Source of the DNA: Parvibaculum sp964560165
GTDB taxonomy: Bacteria > Pseudomonadota > Alphaproteobacteria > Parvibaculales > Parvibaculaceae
Direction of reading: 5' to 3'
NCBI GenBank assembly: GCA_964560165.1
Contig: CAZLLB010000045.1
Coordinates: 1 to 17,989 of the forward strand
DNA length: 17,989 bases
Made by a program: the position numbers and the translations under genes
The notes under the pieces: model-generated
What the model was told of the DNA's origin: nothing
Databases searched by the model: none
The model's input: the letters and a program-made list of their open reading frames with translations, nothing else
Shown here: positions 6,836 through 13,366 of the stretch, one piece after another
Layout of the letters: each line of letters starts with the position of its first letter
Numbering within the stretch: position 1 is the first letter of the stretch

Positions 6836-7462
6836 ATGGCGGCTGGGGATATTACTCTGGACAGATTGAAACATCGGTTCATGCGTCTGCTGGTCAGCCT
6901 TATCGGCGCGGCCATCGCGGTTTACGCCGTGGGCTTCGTGATCTTTGCTGCCGAACTCGATCGACGGCCACCGATTGATGTGCCGGTTGCCGACGCCATT
7001 GTCGCGCTAACGGGTGGGGAAGGCCGTATTGCCGAAGCCGTGAAGCTGCTTGACGATGGCAAGGGCGCGCGCCTTCTTATCACCGGCGTCCATCCCGAAG
7101 TCAAAATCGCCTCGCTGAAAAAAGCTGTCCGCAGCCCTTCGACCAAATTCGACTGTTGCGTCGATCTCGGTCGCCAGGCGGAGGATACGATCGGCAATGC
7201 GAGCGAGACGGCAGCCTGGGTGCGGCGTCACCAATACCGTTCGATCATTCTCGTCACCTCCACCTATCACATGCCACGCGCTGCGCTGGAGCTTCGCCGC
7301 GCCATGCCTGGCGTCAGCATCACACCCTTCCCCGTCGTGCAGGACACGCTGCATCTCGATGGCTGGTGGGACTTTCCGGGCACGACGCGGCTGCTGATCT
7401 CGGAATATTCCAAATATCTGCTGACGCTCGCCCATGCCCGGCCGCTGATCCGCACCGCATGA
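6836..7462 (+). CDS. YdcF/SanA-like DUF218 membrane-anchored protein
   Basis: A 208-residue protein with an N-terminal membrane anchor (about residues 16-39: MRLLVSLIGAAIAVYAVGFVIFAA) and a DUF218 domain. The domain shows DAIVALTGGEGRIAEAVKLLDDGKGARLLITG (53-84), then NASETAAWVRRH (121-132) and SIILVTSTYHMPRAALELRR (136-155), the family's typical blocks. DUF218 proteins are linked in other bacteria to cell-envelope integrity and peptidoglycan or lipid-carrier metabolism, without one agreed biochemical reaction. A later in-frame ATG (residue 16) is a possible alternative start. It sits between ftsEX and the plsC-type gene, an order I recall as common in alphaproteobacteria, which supports an envelope role. 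Confidence 0.85.
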   Translation: MAAGDITLDRLKHRFMRLLVSLIGAAIAVYAVGFVIFAAELDRRPPIDVPVADAIVALTGGEGRIAEAVKLLDDGKGARLLITGVHPEVKIASLKKAVRSPSTKFDCCVDLGRQAEDTIGNASETAAWVRRHQYRSIILVTSTYHMPRAALELRRAMPGVSITPFPVVQDTLHLDGWWDFPGTTRLLISEYSKYLLTLAHARPLIRTA

Positions 7463-7490
7463 TCCCGCGCCGCTGACCACGCACACCTGA

Positions 7491-7495
7491 AAGGA
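7491..7495 (+). promoter_or_regulatory. Shine-Dalgarno sequence selecting a TTG start
   Basis: AAGGA lies 8 bases before TTG at 7504. There is no in-frame ATG before the acyltransferase domain, so this site is the main reason for accepting a TTG start for the plsC-type gene. Confidence 0.65.
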
Positions 7496-7503
7496 ACCAG
7501 GTC

Positions 7504-8226
7504 TTGCTCCTCCGGCTTCGCTCGATTGCGTTCAATCTTTCACTCTACGTCACGGCCGTCGCCATCGGCCTTGTCGCTACGCCCGCGCTTTTGCTGCCGC
7601 GTGGTGCGGCCGTCTGGGTGATCGGCAATCTGTCGCGCCTCGTCATCTGGCTTTTGAAAGTGACAGCGGGCACACGCTATGAAATCCGGGGAACGCTTCC
7701 CACCGGGCCCGCGCTCATCGCGTCGAAACATCAGTCGATGTGGGACACGATCATCTTCACCGCCATCCTCAACGATCCGGCCATGGTGCTGAAAGCCGAA
7801 CTGCTCTGGATTCCCTATTACGGTTGGTTCTCGAAAAAGGCGAACATGATCGCCATCGACCGCGGCGCTGGCGCTTCCGCGATTCGTCGCCTCAGCGCGC
7901 AAGGCAAAGCGGCGCTCGCTGCAAACCGGCAGATCGTCATCTTTCCCGAAGGCACCCGCGCTGCACCCGGTGCCAAACTCGACTACAAGCCCGGCGTTGC
8001 CGCGCTCTACCGCCAATTGGGCGTGCCGTGCGTGCCCGCCGCGGTCAATTCCGGCCTCTATTGGCCGCGCCGCCGCTTTCTGCGAAAGCCCGGCACCATC
8101 GTGCTGGAATTTCTCGACCCCATTGCTCCGGGACTTGATCGCCAGACTTTCATGGCCGAACTCGAAACCCGCATCGAAACGGCGACCACGCGATTGCTGG
8201 CCGAAGGCGGCATGAAAACGCCCTGA
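7504..8226 (+). CDS. plsC: 1-acyl-sn-glycerol-3-phosphate acyltransferase (PlsC-type)
   Basis: A 240-residue member of the LPLAT/AGPAT family, which acylates lysophosphatidate to phosphatidate at the inner membrane during phospholipid synthesis. The catalytic HX4D motif is H76-QSMW-D81. The substrate-binding FPEGTR is at 147-152, followed by KPG at 162-164 and VPCVPAAVNSG at 174-184. An N-terminal hydrophobic segment (about 13-33) would anchor it. Translation very probably begins at TTG (7504), supported by an AAGGA 8 bases upstream. The gene follows the YdcF-type gene by 41 bases and is probably cotranscribed. Related acyltransferases that act on other acceptors, such as ornithine-lipid OlsA, share the motifs, so the precise acceptor is not certain. 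Confidence 0.88.
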   Translation: MLLRLRSIAFNLSLYVTAVAIGLVATPALLLPRGAAVWVIGNLSRLVIWLLKVTAGTRYEIRGTLPTGPALIASKHQSMWDTIIFTAILNDPAMVLKAELLWIPYYGWFSKKANMIAIDRGAGASAIRRLSAQGKAALAANRQIVIFPEGTRAAPGAKLDYKPGVAALYRQLGVPCVPAAVNSGLYWPRRRFLRKPGTIVLEFLDPIAPGLDRQTFMAELETRIETATTRLLAEGGMKTP

Positions 8227-8228
8227 CC

Positions 8229-8237
8229 TGTGGGTAA
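8229..8237 (+). promoter_or_regulatory. DnaA-box-like 9-mer 1
   Basis: TGTGGGTAA matches the DnaA box TGTGGATAA (reverse complement of TTATCCACA) at 8 of 9 positions. It is the most distal of three sites in the same orientation upstream of nrdJ. Confidence 0.4.
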
Positions 8238-8253
8238 GTCCTCACGGAGCCCC

Positions 8254-8262
8254 GGTGGATAA
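8254..8262 (+). promoter_or_regulatory. DnaA-box-like 9-mer 2
   Basis: GGTGGATAA matches TGTGGATAA at 8 of 9 positions, differing only in the first base. A further 7-of-9 match (AGGGGATAA) begins immediately after it at 8263. Confidence 0.42.
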
Positions 8263-8325
8263 AGGGGATAACAGTAATTACATCGTAATTTCAGCCAATT
8301 GGCCGATCAATTATCAGGCACTCTT

Positions 8326-8334
8326 TGTGGACAA
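8326..8334 (+). promoter_or_regulatory. DnaA-box-like 9-mer 3
   Basis: TGTGGACAA matches TGTGGATAA at 8 of 9 positions. It forms the loop of the CTCTTT/AAAGAG stem and lies 53 bases before the nrdJ start, where it could affect initiation directly. Confidence 0.42.
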
Positions 8335-8387
8335 AAAGAGAACGTGCCTGTGCTAAGCTGCCAGGCCCGTATTCAGAGTATTGACCG

Positions 8388-10700
8388 ATGCAACCGATCG
8401 CCGAACAGATCTGGGATATGAAATATCGCCTCCACGGCGAAGACGGCACACCCGTCGATCTGACCGTGGCGGACACTTTCGCGCGCGTTGCAAACGCCGT
8501 GGCCGAAGCAGAAGCGCCCGAGGCACGCGCCGCCTGGGCCAAACGCTTTGAAGCAGCAATGTCCGGCCACCGTTTTCTGCCCGCTGGCCGCATTCTCGCA
8601 GGCGCGGGTACGGGCCGCGACGTGACGCTTTTTAACTGCTTCGTGATGGGCGCGATCCCCGACACGATGGCCGGTATTTTCGAGAACCTGAAGGAAGCCG
8701 CGCTGACCATGCAGCAGGGTGGCGGCATCGGTTACAATTTTTCGACCCTGCGCCCCAAGGGCGCGCCGGTTATGGGCGTCGGCGCAGATGCCTCCGGGCC
8801 GCTCTCCTTCATGGATGTTTGGGACGCCATGTGCCGCACCATCATGTCTGCGGGCTCGCGCCGTGGCGCGATGATGGCGGTCATGCGCTGCGATCATCCC
8901 GATATCGAGAGCTTCATCGACGCCAAGCGCGAACCGGGCAGGTTGACGATGTTCAACCTCTCTGTGCTCGTGAGCGACCCCTTCATGGCAGCGGTGAAGG
9001 CCGATGCCGACTGGCCTCTCCAGTTCGACCAGCGCATCTATAAGACGATCAAGGCTCGCGCACTCTGGGACAAGATCATCGCCGCGACCTACGCCTATGC
9101 GGAGCCCGGCGTCATCTTCATCGACCGCATCAATGCGCGAAACAACCTCCATTATTGCGAGACGATCCACGCAACGAACCCTTGCGGCGAGCAACCGCTG
9201 CCGCCTTATGGCGCCTGTCTTCTCGGCTCGATCAATCTTGCCGCGCTGGTCAAAGAACCTTTCACCGATAAGGCCCATATCGACGAGGCAGAACTCGACG
9301 ATCTCGTGCGCGTCGCGGTGCGCGCGATGGACAATGTGATCGACGTCTCGCGCTTTCCACTCGAAGCCCAGAAGCAGGAAGCGCAGGCCAAGCGCCGCAT
9401 CGGCCTCGGCGTCACCGGCCTTGCCGATGCGCTCATCATGTGCCGCACACGCTACGGCTCTGATGCCTCGATCAAACTTATCCGCCAATGGATGCACACG
9501 CTTTCGCGCGCCGCCTATCTCGCCTCCGTCGATATCGCAAAAGAGAAAGGCCCTTTCCCGCTTTTCGACCGCGACAGCTATCTTTCCGGCCAGACAATCG
9601 GCGCGCTTGATGAAGATGTGCGCGAGGCAATCGCTGCCCACGGCATTCGCAACGCCCTCGTCACCTCGATTGCGCCGACCGGCACGATCTCGCTTTTTGC
9701 GGGCAACGTCTCATCGGGCATAGAGCCCGTTTTCGCCTATGGCTACACGCGCAAAGTCCTGATGCCGGACGGCACACGCCGCGAAGAGCGCGTCACCGAT
9801 TATGCGATCACGCAGTTCTATGAAATGTTCGGCGAAGCAACCGCTCTGCCTGAGTATTTCGTCAACGCGCAGGAACTCGCACCGTCTGAGCATCTGGCCG
9901 TGCAAGCTGCCATGCAGGACTATATCGACAGTTCGATCTCCAAGACGATCAACGTGCCTGAAGACATTTCCTTTGAAGCCTTCAAGGATATCTACACACA
10001 AGCCTATGAGCAGGGCCTCAAAGGCTGCACGACCTATCGTCCGAGTGACGTGCGCGGCTCCGTCCTATCGATCGACCCCGCGCCGAAGCTTGAGACACAA
10101 TCGGCTCTCGCGCTTGATGCGCCGCAAAAGCCCGCGCCCTACGAAAAAGATGGCGTCGTCTATATGTCGAAGCCACTGGAGCGCGAAACCGTGCTGCCGG
10201 GCTTCACCTACAAGCTGCAATGGCCCGAGTCCGATCACGCCATATACATCACTATCAATGACATCGTGCAGGATGGCAGACGCAGGCCCTTCGAGATTTT
10301 CATCAACTCCAAGAACATGGAGCACTACGCCTGGACGGTCGCGCTGACGCGCATGATCTCTGCCGTTTTCCGCCGCGGCGGCGACGTCACCTTCGTCGTT
10401 GAAGAATTGAAGGCCGTCTTCGATCCGCGCGGCGGCTCATGGATGAAGGGGCGCTATGTGCCGAGCCTTCTTGCGGCCATCGGCGAAGTCATCGAGCAGC
10501 ACATGATCGATACCGGCTTCATCACCAGGGAAGATGGCCGCCCCGTCAGCAAAGCGATCCGTGCGGTCGTGGGCGAACCCATCGAACCCGGTGCCGTCGC
10601 GGTCAAGCTCAAAGCCTGCCCCCGCTGCGGCGAACGCGCGCTCATCCAGCAGGAAGGTTGCGAAACCTGCACCTCTTGCGGCTTCTCGAAGTGCAGTTGA
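8388..10700 (+). CDS. nrdJ: Adenosylcobalamin-dependent (class II) ribonucleotide reductase
   Basis: A 770-residue enzyme that reduces ribonucleotides to deoxyribonucleotides using an adenosylcobalamin-generated thiyl radical, without needing oxygen or a separate radical subunit. Active-site residues are visible: N264-P-C266-G-E268 holds the thiyl-radical Cys with its Asn and Glu, and C84 (LFNCFV) and C277 (YGACLLGS) form the redox pair. The Thermotoga NrdJ spacing (Cys322 to Cys333, 11 residues) is kept exactly. The phosphate-binding stretch is IAPTGTISLFAGNVSSG (428-444). The C-terminus has a cysteine cluster C744-x2-C747...C758-x2-C761-x2-C764-x4-C769, which may bind Zn and deliver reducing equivalents from thioredoxin. 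No intein interrupts the gene. It has its own long upstream region. The Shine-Dalgarno sequence is weak. Confidence 0.96.
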   Translation: MQPIAEQIWDMKYRLHGEDGTPVDLTVADTFARVANAVAEAEAPEARAAWAKRFEAAMSGHRFLPAGRILAGAGTGRDVTLFNCFVMGAIPDTMAGIFENLKEAALTMQQGGGIGYNFSTLRPKGAPVMGVGADASGPLSFMDVWDAMCRTIMSAGSRRGAMMAVMRCDHPDIESFIDAKREPGRLTMFNLSVLVSDPFMAAVKADADWPLQFDQRIYKTIKARALWDKIIAATYAYAEPGVIFIDRINARNNLHYCETIHATNPCGEQPLPPYGACLLGSINLAALVKEPFTDKAHIDEAELDDLVRVAVRAMDNVIDVSRFPLEAQKQEAQAKRRIGLGVTGLADALIMCRTRYGSDASIKLIRQWMHTLSRAAYLASVDIAKEKGPFPLFDRDSYLSGQTIGALDEDVREAIAAHGIRNALVTSIAPTGTISLFAGNVSSGIEPVFAYGYTRKVLMPDGTRREERVTDYAITQFYEMFGEATALPEYFVNAQELAPSEHLAVQAAMQDYIDSSISKTINVPEDISFEAFKDIYTQAYEQGLKGCTTYRPSDVRGSVLSIDPAPKLETQSALALDAPQKPAPYEKDGVVYMSKPLERETVLPGFTYKLQWPESDHAIYITINDIVQDGRRRPFEIFINSKNMEHYAWTVALTRMISAVFRRGGDVTFVVEELKAVFDPRGGSWMKGRYVPSLLAAIGEVIEQHMIDTGFITREDGRPVSKAIRAVVGEPIEPGAVAVKLKACPRCGERALIQQEGCETCTSCGFSKCS

Positions 10701-10742
10701 GTGAATTCCGACGCGAATAGAGGCAGGAGAACATCAACAATC

Positions 10743-11213
10743 ATGAAATCACTTTTTTCGGTTTTCATTTTCGTTCTCGCCTTTTTCACTATCGCACCCG
10801 CTCAAGCCGACGACCTCGATTGCGCGAGCACGACCTTCCGCATGGTCGGCACCAACGACAAGGTTTGCGTCTCTGGCTTTGACGATGAAAAAGTCGGCGG
10901 CGTTACTTGTTATGTCGCGCAGGCCCGCACTGGCGGAGTGAAGGGCATGGTCGGCGTGGCGGAAGACCCCTCGCGCTTCTCGCTCTCCTGCAACCAGACC
11001 GGCCCGATCATCGCCGATCTTGCCAAGCTGAAAAAGCGAGAAGAAGTTTACTCCGAGCGTACGTCGCTCTTTTTCAAAAGCACGCATGTCTATCGCATCG
11101 TCGATGCGAAGCGCCACACGCTCGTTTATCTCGCAATCAGCGACAAGATCGTCGATGGCTCGCCCTATAATGCCGTGTCGAGCGTACCTGTAATGCCGTG
11201 GAACGGGCGCTGA
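10743..11213 (+). CDS. creA: CreA family secreted protein
   Basis: A 156-residue protein closely following E. coli CreA in length and sequence: residues about 27-156 contain VTCYVAQARTGGVKGMVG, AEDPSRFSLSCNQTGPI, RTSLFFKSTHVYRIVDAKR, LVYLAISDKIVDGSP and the ending AVSSVPVMPW. Residues 1-22 are a signal peptide (MKSLFSVFIFVLAFFTIAPAQA) with likely cleavage after AQA, so it is exported. Family function is unknown; E. coli creA precedes creBCD but those genes are absent here. An in-frame GTG at 10701 touches the nrdJ stop, but the ATG at 10743 is preferred because the signal peptide begins there and AGGAGA (10725-10730) precedes it, at a slightly long 12-base spacing. Cotranscription with nrdJ is possible given the 42-base gap. 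Confidence 0.9.
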   Translation: MKSLFSVFIFVLAFFTIAPAQADDLDCASTTFRMVGTNDKVCVSGFDDEKVGGVTCYVAQARTGGVKGMVGVAEDPSRFSLSCNQTGPIIADLAKLKKREEVYSERTSLFFKSTHVYRIVDAKRHTLVYLAISDKIVDGSPYNAVSSVPVMPWNGR

Positions 11214-11220
11214 CCGAACG

Positions 11221-11637
11221 ATGCGCGGCTTCGTTCATCATCTCGATCTGACAGTCAAAGATCCCGAAGCCTCCGCGCCCTTCTACGACGCGGTGTTAGG
11301 ACATATGGGTTATCGCCGTTGCGCAGAGGACGAGCGCGGCATCGACTGGGAACACGCCACATCACCCAACCGGCTGCCGAGCGTCGGAATTTTCCGTGCG
11401 CAAGGCGATGGCGCAGCGCGGCATCACGACCGCTATTCGCCCGGCCTGCACCATGTCGCCTGGAGCGCCGACAGCCGCAAAGATGTTGAGGCGCTCTACA
11501 AGCTGTTGCTCGACCTCAAGGCCACCGTCCTCGATCCACCCGCCGACTACCCTGAATATGGCAAAGGTTATTACGCGGTGATGTTTGCCGACCCGGACGG
11601 ATTGAAACTCGAATATGTCTTCGAGCCACGCCGATGA
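11221..11637 (+). CDS. VOC family (glyoxalase/dioxygenase-like) protein
   Basis: A 138-residue single vicinal-oxygen-chelate unit with two beta-alpha-beta-beta-beta modules. The likely metal ligands are H7 (VHHLDLTV), H78 (GLHHVAW) and E131 (DPDGLKLEYVFEP). The DPDGxxxE ending is characteristic of glyoxalase/bleomycin-resistance/dioxygenase relatives. Substrate cannot be read from sequence; it may act on a small thiol adduct or aromatic compound, or have another role. It starts 7 bases after creA and its stop overlaps the start of the glycosylase-type gene in an ATGA junction, so it is translationally coupled to it. Confidence 0.85.
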   Translation: MRGFVHHLDLTVKDPEASAPFYDAVLGHMGYRRCAEDERGIDWEHATSPNRLPSVGIFRAQGDGAARHHDRYSPGLHHVAWSADSRKDVEALYKLLLDLKATVLDPPADYPEYGKGYYAVMFADPDGLKLEYVFEPRR

Positions 11638-12839
11638 CAGCCCTCACAGTTTCCAATGTCGAAGCACGGCGACTTTTCCTCGACCGTCACGCACTATCCG
11701 CACGCCCCGATCATGCGCTCGACGCCGCGCATGTGCTGGCGCTGATCCGCAAACTCGGTTTCGTGCAGCTCGATTCGGTGAATGCCGTCGAGCGCGCTCA
11801 TCACATGATCCTTTTCTCGCGCGGCGTCGGCTATCGCAGGGAGCTGCTGCACACGCTTCATCAAGACCATGCGAAGCTCTTTGAACACTGGACCCACGAC
11901 GCCTCTCTGGTGCCCATCGAATTCTATCCCCATTGGCGACATCGCTTCAGCGCCGCCAAGGAGCGCCTCAAGCATCCGCGCTGGCAGGAGCGTCTCGGCC
12001 CTGACGGAGAAAAAGTGATCCGCCGTGTCCGTAGCCATATCGGCAAGCACGGCGCGTCGATGGCGCGCGACTTCGAGGACAAGGGCGGTGGCGGGTGGTG
12101 GGGCTGGGGTCCATCCAAAACGGCACTCGAATTCCTCTGGCGCGCTGGCGAACTCGCCATCCCGCGCCGCGAGGGCTTCGAGAAAGTCTATGACCTTGCA
12201 GAGCGCGTGATCGCGGCCGAGCACCGCACGCAGCGACCGACGAGAAAGCAGACCATCGACTGGGCAGCGCGCGCCGCACTCGAACGTCTCGGCTTCGCAA
12301 CACCGCAGGAACTAGCGGCCTTTTTCGACCTTATCGAAATCGCCGAGGCGAAAGATTGGGCAAAGACTGCCTTGAAACGCAAAGAGATTATCGAAGTCAT
12401 CGTGACCTGCGCCGATGGCAGCACCAAACCCGCGCTCGCCTTGCCCGATATTGAAATGCATATCGCGGCGCTTGAAGAACCGCATGCGCCCGCGCGCTTT
12501 CTCTCGCCTTTTGATCCGGCCATTCGCGATCGCAAGCGTGCGATCCGGCTTTTCGGCTTCGACTACACAATCGAAATTTTTGTGCCGGAAAAAAAGCGCC
12601 GCTACGGCTATTACGTCCTGCCCATCATCGAAGGCGATCGTTTCACGGGCCGCGCCGACCTGAAGGCGCATCGCGGCGAGAGCCGCCTTGAGGTGAAGGG
12701 CCTATGGCTGGAGCCGGGTGTGAAGCTCGACAAGTCGCGAAAGATTGCCTTTGAAGCAGCGCTTGACGAGCTAAGTCGTTTCACGGGGACGGAGCGGGTT
12801 GATGCAGGCGCTCCTCTACGGCGCGCCAAAGCCGACTAA
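11634..12839 (+). CDS. Winged-helix DNA glycosylase of the YcaQ/AlkX (HTH_42) family
   Basis: A 401-residue member of the family that includes E. coli YcaQ (AlkX), which unhooks DNA interstrand crosslinks and removes bulky alkylated bases, and the antibiotic self-resistance glycosylase AlkZ. The catalytic Q-hydrophobic-D motif is Q45-L-D47 (GFVQLDSVNAVERAHHMILFSR), matching the YcaQ branch (QxD) and not AlkZ (QxQ). The typical WWGWGPSKTALEFLWRAGEL (155-174) and YDLAERV follow, with a beta-rich C-terminal domain from about 270 (LSPFDPAIRDRKRAIRLFGF). It is coupled to the VOC gene by a 4-base ATGA overlap, and its last 59 bases lie opposite the end of the chaC-type gene. The family call is firm; substrate is inferred. 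Confidence 0.87.
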   Translation: MTALTVSNVEARRLFLDRHALSARPDHALDAAHVLALIRKLGFVQLDSVNAVERAHHMILFSRGVGYRRELLHTLHQDHAKLFEHWTHDASLVPIEFYPHWRHRFSAAKERLKHPRWQERLGPDGEKVIRRVRSHIGKHGASMARDFEDKGGGGWWGWGPSKTALEFLWRAGELAIPRREGFEKVYDLAERVIAAEHRTQRPTRKQTIDWAARAALERLGFATPQELAAFFDLIEIAEAKDWAKTALKRKEIIEVIVTCADGSTKPALALPDIEMHIAALEEPHAPARFLSPFDPAIRDRKRAIRLFGFDYTIEIFVPEKKRRYGYYVLPIIEGDRFTGRADLKAHRGESRLEVKGLWLEPGVKLDKSRKIAFEAALDELSRFTGTERVDAGAPLRRAKAD

Positions 12840-13329
12840 GCTCTGCATCCGCGATCCCCGCTTCTTCAAGGTGGCGTACCGTGCTCTCAAGGTAATCCGG
12901 ATTCTTGCCCGACTGCCCTTCACCCGCCGCAATCAATTCGACTTGCCGGTCGAACTCAAGCGCACCGGCATATTGTAAATGTTTGCGATCAACGACGAAG
13001 CACAGCGCCTCAACCCGCTCCTTGCTATCGACAAGCTCTATCGCCTTCATCGTTTCGACATAAACCGATGTGACTTGCTCACGTTCCTGAAGATAGCGCC
13101 GTGTCGCCTCGGCGCGCGCCGCCTCGACCCGAAAGGCCGCGCCCCGGCAGGAGCCACCCACATCCAGCCCGAAAACCAGACCGGGCCGCTCAGGCGTCCC
13201 CCGATGGACGTGACTGAACACACAGAACCCACGATGATAGCCACGCAGCAAGGCGGGGCAGCGCTCCTTAAACTCAAAGCCCGGCCGCCACATCAGCGAG
13301 CCATATCCAAAAACCCATAAATCCTGCAT
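12781..13329 (-). CDS. ChaC-like glutathione-specific gamma-glutamylcyclotransferase
   Basis: A 182-residue enzyme of the ChaC family, which cleaves reduced glutathione to 5-oxoproline and Cys-Gly in the cytoplasm. The N-terminal WVFGYGSLMWRPGFEF carries the YGSL substrate-binding motif (9-12). The block RRYLQEREQVTSVYVET (77-93) holds a conserved acidic segment in which E84 may be the catalytic Glu, by analogy with what I recall of ChaC1/ChaC2. LQYAGAL and GKNPDYLESTVRHLEEAGIAD follow. The frame continues 43 residues upstream, but a GAGG (13336-13339 on the minus strand) 6 bases before 13329 and the family start fix the shorter protein. Its 3' end lies inside the 3' end of the glycosylase gene; its 5' end is 37 bases from the divergent DUF2125 gene. 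Confidence 0.9.
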   Translation of the reverse strand: MQDLWVFGYGSLMWRPGFEFKERCPALLRGYHRGFCVFSHVHRGTPERPGLVFGLDVGGSCRGAAFRVEAARAEATRRYLQEREQVTSVYVETMKAIELVDSKERVEALCFVVDRKHLQYAGALEFDRQVELIAAGEGQSGKNPDYLESTVRHLEEAGIADAELSRLWRAVEERLHQPAPSP

Positions 13330-13335
13330 CTTATG

Positions 13336-13339
13336 CCTC
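13336..13339 (-). promoter_or_regulatory. Shine-Dalgarno sequence of the chaC-like gene
   Basis: GAGG on the minus strand lies 6 bases before the ATG at 13329. It supports the short ChaC start over the in-frame ATG at 13458, which would run the gene over the start of the DUF2125 gene. Confidence 0.5.
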
Positions 13340-13366
13340 AATGAACGAGGCCACTCTAGCGAGACC

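Larger units (their letters stand above)
8227..8387. promoter_or_regulatory. nrdJ upstream region with palindromes
   Basis: A 161-base AT-richer spacer. Besides the three DnaA-box-like sites listed separately it contains AATTAC-ATC-GTAATT (8276-8290, perfect 6-bp arms), the 10-bp palindrome GCCAATTGGC (8294-8303), and a two-part stem in which GGCA (8317-8320) can pair with TGCC (8345-8348) and CTCTTT (8321-8326) with AAAGAG (8335-8340). CCCC (8250-8253) and GGGG (8264-8267) could form a short stem after plsC, without a T-run. I see no convincing -35/-10 pair, no NrdR-box pair matching the published 16-bp consensus, and no B12 riboswitch. Confidence 0.5.

Noticed and set aside
8227..8387. Cobalamin riboswitch upstream of the B12-dependent reductase
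   Set aside because: The spacer is too short for a full element and lacks a recognisable B12 box or GCCACTG-type block.
8373..9641. 422-codon open frame antisense to nrdJ
   Set aside because: It mirrors the codon pattern of a GC-rich gene with unmistakable NrdJ motifs on the other strand; its product shows no family motif and no Shine-Dalgarno sequence.
8388..10700. Intein in NrdJ
   Set aside because: Class II reductases are common intein hosts, but the frame runs through all active-site motifs without an insertion.
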